This document shows, in pieces, positions 28,712 to 35,517 of a DNA stretch of 43,596 bases. Numbering within the stretch: the first letter of the stretch is position 1; the number at the start of each line of letters is the position of its first letter. Position numbers and translations under genes: made by a program. Origin of the DNA: Clostridiales bacterium. GTDB taxonomy: Bacteria > Bacillota > Clostridia > Peptostreptococcales > NVVX01. Below the pieces are notes generated by a model. It was not told the DNA's origin. It did no database searches and saw only the letters and a list, made by a program, of their open reading frames with translations. The stretch lies in the NCBI GenBank assembly GCA_021129775.1, contig JAJOKP010000001.1, positions 1 through 43,596 on the forward strand, given 5' to 3'.

Positions 28712-29301
28712 AAAAGCACCTCCAAATAAGGTCTTAAGACATTCTCAATCCTAAAGAGCCTTGCATAATTCATTAATTTATTAATGTCTTTATCTTTTCT
28801 ATTTATATATCGTTTTAATGCTTCCGATACAACTGCAACATCTTGATTATTTCTGTCTCGTACAACATCACAAATTGTTCTTTCCATATTGTATGTTTTA
28901 ACTTCGTTTCCAAAAATAGTTTTTTTCATGCACATACCTAGGTTAAATAACTCTTTTTTTACACTATGGATAATCAACCCTTCTTTTTTTAACCTACTCG
29001 CATTATATCCATATGGTACAGTTATTGAATAAGATAATGGGTCTCTGTCAGTTAGATCTAGTAAATATAGAGCAGTTTCATGAGAATAAATCATTTTACC
29101 TTTTCTAATTTGGTAATTATACATTTTATCTTCCCATACATCAGGAGTGATATAAACACCATAAGCTACCCTTTCTAGTTTACCTTCTTTCACAAGCTCA
29201 CCTAAATATTGTCTATGAATATTATGGGTTTCTACAAGTTTAGTAGTTATAACGCCACCGCTTTTCTCAATTAACTCTTCCAATTTTTTGCTGCCAGTCA
29301 T
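28708..29301 (-). CDS. abiEi: AbiEi-type antitoxin and transcriptional repressor
   Basis: The 197-residue product has an N-terminal winged helix (KLEELIEKSGGVITTKLVETHNIHRQYLGELV region), the VAYGVYITPD strand, and SHETALYLLDLTDRDPLSYSITVP, typical of AbiEi. AbiEi proteins neutralise AbiEii and repress their promoter. The ATG at 29299-29301 is fixed by an AAGGAGGTGG site; the longer reading would begin inside the -35 box. It overlaps abiEii by 4 bases. Confidence 0.92.
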   Translation of the reverse strand: MTGSKKLEELIEKSGGVITTKLVETHNIHRQYLGELVKEGKLERVAYGVYITPDVWEDKMYNYQIRKGKMIYSHETALYLLDLTDRDPLSYSITVPYGYNASRLKKEGLIIHSVKKELFNLGMCMKKTIFGNEVKTYNMERTICDVVRDRNNQDVAVVSEALKRYINRKDKDINKLMNYARLFRIENVLRPYLEVLL

Positions 29302-29324
29302 TAAGACCACCTCCTTTGACATCC

Positions 29325-29361
29325 GTGCTAAAATTATATGCTGTTTTAGCACAACTGTCAA
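29325..29361 (-). promoter_or_regulatory. abiE promoter with overlapping operator
   Basis: On the minus strand TTGACA (29356-29361), 17 bases, TATAAT (29333-29338): a perfect consensus promoter. The inverted repeat GTGCTAAAA / TTTTAGCAC (29325-29333 and 29344-29352) covers the -10 box and start region, the layout expected for AbiEi repression. Confidence 0.8.
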
Positions 29362-29450
29362 TGGTGTGTGTTTACTGATATAACGCTAGCACTTGTTAAT
29401 AAATATTTTATATTTCGTTATGCAAAGCTAACTCGTCCATGGGGACACCC

Positions 29451-30931
29451 CTACAACCCAAGCTCTTCAAGATATTTTTCCATTTGCGTTTCTACTTCTT
29501 CTAGTTCTTTTTTTATGTTTTTAGTATTTTCTTTTACTTCATCCATGTCAATTAGTTCTTCTTCTTCAAAAGTGTCTACGTATCTTGGAATGTTTAGATT
29601 GTAGTCGTTTTCTTTTATTTCGTCTGTCGTTGCTACGTATGAGTATTTATCTATGGTTTCGTACTTCTCGTAAGTGTCTACAATTCTTTTAATATCTTCT
29701 TCTCTTAGTTTGTTTTGATTTTTGCCTTTTTCGTAATATCCATTTTCAGATGCGTCAATAAATAATATATCTTTTTTATCTCTGTTTTGTTTAAAGACAA
29801 GGATACATGCAGGGATGCTTGTTCCGAAAAATAGATTTGCTAGTAATCCTATAACCGCATCTAATAAATTCATTTCTATTATATTCTTTCTTATTCTTCC
29901 TTCACTTGCTCCTCTAAATAGTACTCCGTGTGGAAGTACAAAACCCATTCTACCGCCTTCGGCTAGTGAGTGAAACATATGTAGTACAAATCCATAGTCT
30001 CCTTTTGATTTAGGTGGTACTCCCCATGAAAACCTTTTGTATGGATCGTGTGTTTCTTCCATTTTGAAGTTCTTGTCATTTCCTTCACCTACAAACCCTG
30101 AAGCCCATTTGTCTAGTGAAAATGGCGGATTAGCTACTACTACTTAGAACTTCATTAATTTATCATTTTTTAGATGTAATGGATTTGCTATAGTCTCTCC
30201 CCACATAATTTTTGCATCGTCAATCTTATGCAAAAACATGTTCATTTTGCATAGTGAATGAGTTTGCCCATTTCTTTCTTGTCCGTAAATCTGCGTTTTA
30301 TTATTTGGCACTTTATAAAATGCCTTAATTAATAGTGACCCCGAGCCACAAGTCGGGTCATAGATTCTATCGTTTTCTTCTGGTTTAACTAGTCTTGATA
30401 AAAGCACTGATACTTCCGAATGAGTAAAAAACTCTCCGCCTTTCTTTCCTGCATCTGATGCAAAGTTTCCTATCATGTATTCATAGGCATTTCCAATAAC
30501 GTCCTCGCCAACAAGTCTAGTTGGTCTTAGATCTAAATCTTTGAAATCCTCCAAAAGATTTTTTAGCATAGTATTTCGCTCTTTTGTACTCCCTAATACC
30601 GCTTCTGAGTTAAAGTCAATATTTTTAAATACACCTCTTAATTTAGTTTTGTTTTCTTCTTCCACATGTTCTAGTGCCATGTTAATGATTTCGCCAATAT
30701 TAGCTTGATTTCTTTTATCATAAATATAGTCAAATGTAGGTCTTTCATCTAGAATAAATCTTTCGTAACGCATCTGCCTATTAACCATTTCAACATCATT
30801 ATCATACTTCTCCATCATTTTTTCTCTATTTCTTTATAAATAGCAGAATCAATTTTACCTCTAAATGTATCGCATGCTCTACAAAGCGTGTTATTAACCT
30901 CTTCTTGTGTTAGTTTCTTTAGCTCCATCAT
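29451..30931 (-). pseudogene. hsdM: Type I methyltransferase subunit HsdM, disrupted
   Basis: The frame begins MELKKLTQEEVNNTLCRACDTFRGKIDS at a GGAGGG site and overlaps the dinD stop. After AIYK it lacks the usual DYIL...KYLSD membrane-proximal block and shifts frame at an A run (about 30818-30824). The main frame then has the AdoMet motif DPTCGSGSLL. A TAA (30144-30146) replaces the Asp expected in KFDVVVANPPFSLDKW; the rest, VVVANPPFSLDKW (motif IV NPPF) to the C-terminus at 29451, stays in the same frame. Three independent lesions make it a pseudogene. Confidence 0.88.
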
Positions 30932-31766
30932 TTGCCCTCCAATTTCTTTTTCTTTTTTTGTTCACCTTCTATTTGTCTAGTACTTTTCTTTGGCGTTGGC
31001 AAGTTTTCAGGCATAGTTCCGCCCAATTCATCAATTGTTTTTCTCACTTTTTTTCCTACTTCATGGTGTGTCTCATTCGCCTTGTTTTTACCTTTAATAT
31101 TCTCTCTTCTAAGCTTTTCATCTGTTTGCGTGGCTCTAAATAGATTCGCTGCAAGTTCAGTGCCTCCCATATGATCTAATATCTTTTGGTTTTTCTTTAA
31201 TCTTTTTTTCTCATGTATCTCTTTTGCTTTTAATCCACCATACAGTCCCATGTAGCCATGATTTTGAAATATAGAATATTCCAACAGAGTATTAATACCT
31301 GCTTTGTTAGCCGCTTCTGCTAAAAATTTGTTATGAGTTTTCAGTTCCGCACGAACTGCTATTCTTCTTTACTCTTCACTTAGACTATCATAGTTATCTA
31401 TTATCTCTTGTTGCCTTGTTTTTACAGCAAAATAAGTTTGTCCCAACGCAATAACTTCTTTCCGCGGATCTCCATTTTGCACTATTAGATAACATGCGTA
31501 TCTTGAGAGCATAATGTCATCTACTTCTCTCTCTGCACCTGATCCAACCTGAACCATTTTGTTGACGTCAACAAAATGGTCTAACTGCTTGTTATTACTG
31601 TTTTCGCAGGAATTTATAGCTTTATCGATTACAACTTTATAATTTCTCACTCTTTATATTTTAGCACTTTTTGCAAATCTCTCCCATGCCAAAACTCTTC
31701 ACCATACTCATTGATGTTTTTTATGTTTTCAAACACTTCCTCTTGGTATAGTTCTATTCGACTCAT
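30928..31766 (-). pseudogene. dinD: DinD (DNA damage-inducible protein D), disrupted
   Basis: A complete DinD reading can be assembled: MSRIELYQEEVFENIKNINEYG from 31766, then FWHGRDLQKVLKYKE. One G is missing in the next Trp codon (about 31650), shifting the frame. RNYKVVIDKAINSCENS to YDSLSEE follows, a TAA (31369-31371) stands before RRIAVRAELKTHN, and the rest runs in frame through FQNHGYMGLYGGLKAKEIH and HMGGTELAANLFRATQT to the end. DinD is often linked to type I restriction loci. It once formed an operon with hsdM (overlapping stop and start). Confidence 0.88.
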
Positions 31767-31856
31767 TCAATTCCTCTCCTTTCTATCCTTTTTTCTAAAT
31801 CATTCTATTAATTACCGCACTATAATATTTGCTTTTTTCTTTCTCCTGTCTTTACA

Positions 31857-32747
31857 CTACTTGCTCATCAAAAAATCTTTAAATCTTTCAGTCGCAGGAT
31901 TTAATACTCTACTTTTATGATTTGCAATGTAAAACTTTCTTGAAAGATTAAAGTTTTTAATTTTACACACTTTTACTTTCTCCATTCCTACAAAATTGCT
32001 TACTGCAATACTAGATACTGCTGCTACACCTAAACCTTCTTGAACTGCTCTTATTACTCCTTCCAAGCTTGCAAATTCGGCAACTTTTTTTATATTCTCT
32101 TTACTGATACCATTTTCCTTTAATTTTTCTTCAAACTTCTTTCTTGTTCCTGACCCTCTTTCTCTAATAATAAATTTTTCTTTTGCCACATCTTCGATAT
32201 GCACTACAGAATTCCACGACTTGTACTTATTAGTATTTGGAACAATTAACATCAATTCGTCTTCTATAAAATCATTATATTCTAGCTGATTGTTCTTTAC
32301 AATGCCTCCTACTATGCCTAAGTCTGTAGAGTAGTTAAGCACATCATTTATTACTTCAGTAGAATTTCCTTGTTTTATTTTAAAAACAACATCGGGAAAT
32401 TTTTTGCTAAAATCATTCATCATTTTAGGAAGTATGTAGTTACATACCGTTGTGCTCGCACCAATTTCTAATTGTCCTTTTACACCCTCTCTATAACTTA
32501 ATGCAGTGTTAACTGCTTTTTCTTTCATTTCAATAATATCTACCGCCAAAGGGTAAAACATCTTTCCGCCTTCGGAAAGCTCTGTAGTTTTCCCTCTTCT
32601 TTCAAATAATACTATATCCAGCTCTTTTTCTAGTGCAGCAATATGAGCGCTTATTGTAGGTTGCGCCAAGTATATTTTCTCTGCTGTTTTTGAAAAAGTA
32701 CCATACTTCACTACATTTATAAAAACATCTAGTTGTTTTAAATCCAT
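31857..32747 (-). CDS. LysR-family regulator, selenium-cluster type
   Basis: The 296-residue product has an N-terminal LysR winged helix (MDLKQLDVFINVVKYGTFSKTAEKIYLAQPTISAHIAALE in order) and a periplasmic-binding-like effector domain with GASTTVCNYILPKMMNDF and RERGSGTRKKFEE. It diverges from the yedE-like gene, 277 bp away, so it likely controls that cluster. LysR proteins in this position are known from selenium-metabolism loci; the effector is unknown. Confidence 0.9.
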   Translation of the reverse strand: MDLKQLDVFINVVKYGTFSKTAEKIYLAQPTISAHIAALEKELDIVLFERRGKTTELSEGGKMFYPLAVDIIEMKEKAVNTALSYREGVKGQLEIGASTTVCNYILPKMMNDFSKKFPDVVFKIKQGNSTEVINDVLNYSTDLGIVGGIVKNNQLEYNDFIEDELMLIVPNTNKYKSWNSVVHIEDVAKEKFIIRERGSGTRKKFEEKLKENGISKENIKKVAEFASLEGVIRAVQEGLGVAAVSSIAVSNFVGMEKVKVCKIKNFNLSRKFYIANHKSRVLNPATERFKDFLMSK

Positions 32748-32800
32748 CTAATACATCACCTCACGATTATAATTATTTTATATGCCTAATAGCAACACTG

Positions 32801-32827
32801 TACGGGCAATCCCTTGTGGTTGTCCCT
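32801..32827. repeat. Short hairpin with CTTGTG loop in the lysR-yedE gap
   Basis: TACGGGCAATCC-CTTGT-GGTTGTCCCTA forms an imperfect hairpin with two single-base bulges. Its layout matches the hairpin at 19204-19224. It lies in the leader side of the lysR gene, between the divergent genes. Confidence 0.45.
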
Positions 32828-32941
32828 ATATTCTTATAATTTACGAACATAAACCGCCAAGCACATTTATATTATAGCATAAACCTATATGTGTCATTTG
32901 TTCTATCTATATTTGCTATTATGGTTATTACTTTTTTACTG

Positions 32942-32947
32942 TATAAT
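32942..32947 (+). promoter_or_regulatory. Candidate -10 element for the yedE-like cluster
   Basis: TATAAT preceded by TG lies 78 bases before the TTG start of the yedE-like gene. No good -35 box is present, which suits a promoter that needs an activator such as the divergent LysR protein. Confidence 0.4.
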
Positions 32948-33024
32948 TTATGTGTGTAGTTAAAACAAGTCAAAATAGGCTGCACGTCGCTAAGTTAATA
33001 ATAGATCTGAAAGGGGAATTTATA

Positions 33025-34080
33025 TTGAAACACAAATCGATAATTATCACAGGAGGCATTATTGGTCTTTTGTCAGTTTTGTTAGTAAAGTTAGGGAATC
33101 CAGACAATATGGGAATTTGTGTAGCTTGCTTTATCAGAGACATCGCCGGAGCATTAGGTTTACATAGGGTTGGGGTAGTTCAATACATACGACCTGAAAT
33201 CATTGGATTTATCATTGGCGCTATGATTATTTCACTTATAAACAAAGAATTTAGAGCACGTGGTGGCTCGTCACCGTTTATTAGGTTCATACTTGGTTTT
33301 TTTGTAATGATCGGCGCTCTAGTGTTTTTAGGATGTCCTCTAAGATTAATTCTCAGGCTAGCTTCCGGAGATTTAAACGCAATCCTTGGTCTCGTTGGTT
33401 TCACCGCTGGAATATTGATTGGAACGCATTTCTTAAGAAAAGGATTTACTTTAGGGCGAAACTATAGTCAATCTAAAGCTAACGGTTTCATTTTACCTAT
33501 TATTTCTATTGGACTATTGATGTTTTTAGTCGCTAAACCTGCTTTTATTTTCTTTAGTGAAACAGGTCCTGCCGCTGCACATGCACCAATGCTAATAGCT
33601 CTAGGTGTAGGCTTGGTAGTAGGAGTTTTGGCACAGCAGAGTAGAATGTGCCTTGCGGGAGGAATAAGGGATGTTTTTCTTATAAAAGATCCTCATTTAT
33701 TAATTGGATTTACTTCAATATTTGTGATAGCATTAGTTGCAAATAGTTTTTGGGGCTTCTTCAATTTTAGTTTTATAGATCAGCCTATCGCTCACACTGA
33801 TGCTCTTTGGAATTTCCTTGGCATGTCATTAACTGGATTCGCCTCTATACTTTTAGGTGGCTGCCCTCTAAGACAAACAATTGTGGCAGGAGAAGGCGAT
33901 ACAGATGCTGCTATTACTTTTATGGGGCTCGTAACTGGAGCAGCTTTTGCACATAATTTTTCCCTCGCTGCTACTCCAAGTGGAGTTGGATTTAACGGTA
34001 AATTTGCAGTTATTCTTGGTATTATAGTAGTGCTTGGAATTGCTACCACAAATATTAAATCTATGAAAAAACTCAAATGA
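33025..34080 (+). CDS. yedE: YedE-like (YeeE/YedE family) membrane transporter, selenium-linked
   Basis: The 351-residue product is a multi-span membrane protein with two repeated halves. Cys motifs recur: CVACFIRD, GCPLRLIL, QSRMCLAGGIRD and GGCPLRQTIVAGEGD, typical of YeeE/YedE thiosulfate/selenium-type transporters. The TTG at 33025-33027 has AAAGGGG upstream; the longer ATG reading adds a polar stretch with no ribosome binding site. It leads an operon with the TusA-like and DUF3343 genes, the known YedE-YedF set of selenium users. The substrate is inferred. Confidence 0.88.
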   Translation: MKHKSIIITGGIIGLLSVLLVKLGNPDNMGICVACFIRDIAGALGLHRVGVVQYIRPEIIGFIIGAMIISLINKEFRARGGSSPFIRFILGFFVMIGALVFLGCPLRLILRLASGDLNAILGLVGFTAGILIGTHFLRKGFTLGRNYSQSKANGFILPIISIGLLMFLVAKPAFIFFSETGPAAAHAPMLIALGVGLVVGVLAQQSRMCLAGGIRDVFLIKDPHLLIGFTSIFVIALVANSFWGFFNFSFIDQPIAHTDALWNFLGMSLTGFASILLGGCPLRQTIVAGEGDTDAAITFMGLVTGAAFAHNFSLAATPSGVGFNGKFAVILGIIVVLGIATTNIKSMKKLK

Positions 34081-34095
34081 GAGGAGATTTCCAAA

Positions 34096-34317
34096 ATGAG
34101 AACTACAAAAATTGACGCGAGAGGTCGCTCTTGCCCTGAGCCTGTCGTTGTGACAAAGCAAGCTATAAATGCCTTAGGCAAGACTGACGAATTACATGTG
34201 TTAGTCGATTCTAATGTCGCTAAAGAAAATGTCAAACGTCTATTAGTAAAAGAAGGGTTCAAAATTGACATTAAGGTTCAAGATAATGACCTTTTAATTG
34301 TTGCACAAAAGGAGTAA
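34096..34317 (+). CDS. TusA/SirA-like sulfur (selenium) carrier protein
   Basis: The 73-residue product has the TusA fold start TKIDARGRSCPEPVVVTKQAI with the sulfur-carrying Cys of the CPxP motif near residue 13. It lies 15 bp after yedE with AGGAGA upstream. In many organisms this domain is fused to DUF3343 as YedF; here the two are separate genes 5 bp apart. A role in moving activated selenium or sulfur is inferred from family and context. Confidence 0.92.
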   Translation: MRTTKIDARGRSCPEPVVVTKQAINALGKTDELHVLVDSNVAKENVKRLLVKEGFKIDIKVQDNDLLIVAQKE

Positions 34318-34322
34318 TTACA

Positions 34323-34586
34323 ATGAAAGATAATTTTTATGCTCTAACTTTCTATTCCGTTTCATTGGCTCTACAATTTGAAAAACTTGCAAACGATATT
34401 GGAATAGATGTAGAATTAATTCCTGTTCCTAGAGAAATAAGCTCTAGTTGTGGCTTAGCTGCTAAGTTTTTGGAAGAGGGACTAGATGCTGTTTCTACTT
34501 TAATTAAGCGCGCAGATTATGAATATGATTCTTTGTATTTTGTTGATAAGAAGACAGGTAAAAAGCCACTAAAAGTTAGTTTTTAG
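34323..34586 (+). CDS. DUF3343 protein (YedF C-terminal-like)
   Basis: The 87-residue product matches the DUF3343 part of YedF: YALTFYSVSLALQFEKLANDIGID, then VPREISSSCGLAAKF with a conserved Cys in SSSCG. It is thought to accept thiol or selenium equivalents by fold and motif; no reaction is shown. The stop codon lies inside the right arm of the terminator at 34561-34595. A decayed copy of its 3' part is at 35395-35513. Confidence 0.88.
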   Translation: MKDNFYALTFYSVSLALQFEKLANDIGIDVELIPVPREISSSCGLAAKFLEEGLDAVSTLIKRADYEYDSLYFVDKKTGKKPLKVSF

Positions 34587-34595
34587 TGGCTTTTT
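34561..34595 (+). terminator. Rho-independent terminator of the yedE operon
   Basis: Perfect 14-base arms AAAAGCCACTAAAA (34561-34574) and its complement (34581-34594) enclose six bases and end in a T run. The DUF3343 stop TAG (34584-34586) is part of the stem, so the last codons are inside the terminator. Confidence 0.9.
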
Positions 34596-34609
34596 CTTCG
34601 TCGCAAGTA

Positions 34610-34990
34610 TTATACCCTCGCCAACACAAAGCCTTTAATTTTTTCAGCACTATTTATTGCTTTCTCCATATCTCTTTCCTCTAGATCTACGTGGAAAGGA
34701 TACCTTACCTGAACACCATAATCAGCTAATTCTATACAATCCTCTTCGTTTTCCAGAAAATTTGCATCAAACTTAATACATACCTTGTTAAGAAGTGTTA
34801 AATCATGCGTTTTTATTATTTTGCTACCTCTCAAAGCAAGATATCCCTTTAAATACTTCTCTGCACTTTGCTGACAATGATAGCATATTATTGCCAATGG
34901 TATCGGATGCATTCTAAGAAGCAATTTAGCGTAATCCAAATCACTATCCGCAAACATGAACCACTCATTTGCAATATCTTTATTGTTCAT
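34610..34990 (-). CDS. HEPN-domain protein (toxin-like partner of MNT)
   Basis: The 126-residue product starts MNNKDIANEWFMFADSDLDYAKLLL and has the HEPN helices ICYHCQQSAEKYLKGYLALRG and KTHDLTLLNKV. HEPN proteins paired with MNT act as RNases or as substrates of MNT modification. The canonical RX4-6H motif is not clear here; R and H are spaced by seven residues. It overlaps the MNT gene by 11 bp, so the two are translated together. The ATG at codon 7 of the longer frame is chosen to match the family start. Confidence 0.85.
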   Translation of the reverse strand: MNNKDIANEWFMFADSDLDYAKLLLRMHPIPLAIICYHCQQSAEKYLKGYLALRGSKIIKTHDLTLLNKVCIKFDANFLENEEDCIELADYGVQVRYPFHVDLEERDMEKAINSAEKIKGFVLARV

Positions 34991-35306
34991 AAATACTAAA
35001 CCCTTCATAAGCTATTTTATGCTCAATGGTAGACACCAAGGCTGCTTTTTCCTCAAACTCATTTTCATAGTAAACTAAAATATCCACAGGCATAGTTGCA
35101 ACTTCTGATATAGACCGTCTTATTGTCTTAATTACATCTCTCTTTCTTATACCTTCTCTATTTATAACAATACATAGGTCAAGGTCGCTGTCATCGCTAG
35201 GACTTCCATAAGCAAAAGAGGCAAATAAGTATATTCTCTTTATTGAAACAACTGACTTTATCTGATTCGTAATTTTGTTAATTTCGCTCCCCATTTGTTG
35301 CAACAT
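34980..35306 (-). CDS. MNT-type minimal nucleotidyltransferase
   Basis: The 108-residue product is a minimal nucleotidyltransferase of the MNT/HEPN toxin-antitoxin type. RIYLFASFAYGSPSDDSDLDLCIV carries the Asp-x-Asp pair; the usual GS of the LFGS motif is AS here, a possible change in nucleotide binding. MPVDILVYYENEF holds the third acidic residue. An AGGTG site precedes the ATG at 35304-35306. MNT partners AMPylate HEPN toxins in studied systems; this is family knowledge. Confidence 0.85.
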   Translation of the reverse strand: MLQQMGSEINKITNQIKSVVSIKRIYLFASFAYGSPSDDSDLDLCIVINREGIRKRDVIKTIRRSISEVATMPVDILVYYENEFEEKAALVSTIEHKIAYEGFSIYEQ

Positions 35307-35338
35307 AAAAACACCTCGCATGTTAATTTTGTATTTAC

Positions 35339-35344
35339 ATTATA
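35339..35344 (-). promoter_or_regulatory. Candidate -10 element for the MNT/HEPN pair
   Basis: On the minus strand TATAAT lies 32 bases before the MNT start, inside GTGTATAATG, a context shared with the nucleotidyltransferase promoter at 26194-26199. A TTGACT occurs 21 bases upstream, too far for a normal -35 box. Confidence 0.4.
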
Positions 35345-35394
35345 CACTATTTAAGCTGTTTTTTCAGTCAAAAATGCCCCACTGTGCTAGTATA

Positions 35395-35513
35395 GTTGTG
35401 CGGCAGATTATGAATACGATTCATTGTATTTCATTAATAAGGAAACGAGTGAAAAGATGCTCAAAAAAAACAAAAGCCCAAATCTATTAAGAGGTTTGGG
35501 CTTTCTATTTTAA
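35395..35513 (+). pseudogene. Decayed partial copy of the DUF3343 gene
   Basis: From about 35400 the plus strand reads ADYEYDSLYFINKETSEKMLK, matching ADYEYDSLYFVDKKTGKKPLK at the end of the DUF3343 gene (34511-34575). DNA identity is high in GCAGATTATGAATA. A few bases upstream AGTTGTG resembles the SSC codons, suggesting an internal deletion. No start codon or full domain remains. The MNT/HEPN pair lies between the two copies. Confidence 0.65.
35473..35504. terminator. Terminator after the TRAP permease gene
   Basis: Arms AAAGCCCAAA (35473-35482) and TTTGGGCTTT (35495-35504) form a hairpin. On the minus strand it is followed by a long T-rich tail (TTTTGTTTTTTTT), so it terminates the TRAP operon; the plus-strand side has a weaker T tail. 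Confidence 0.8.
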
Positions 35514-35517
35514 ACAA

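Noticed and set aside
26889-31371. Stop-codon recoding (selenocysteine, pyrrolysine or read-through) in hsdR, hsdM and dinD
   Set aside because: The stops are a TAG and two TAA at unrelated residues, accompanied by frameshifts and deletions; no SECIS-like structure or programmed signal is evident. Pseudogenes explain all.
33792-34271. Minus-strand ORFs opposite yedE and the TusA-like gene
   Set aside because: They lie antisense to genes with clear family motifs and show no motif of their own.
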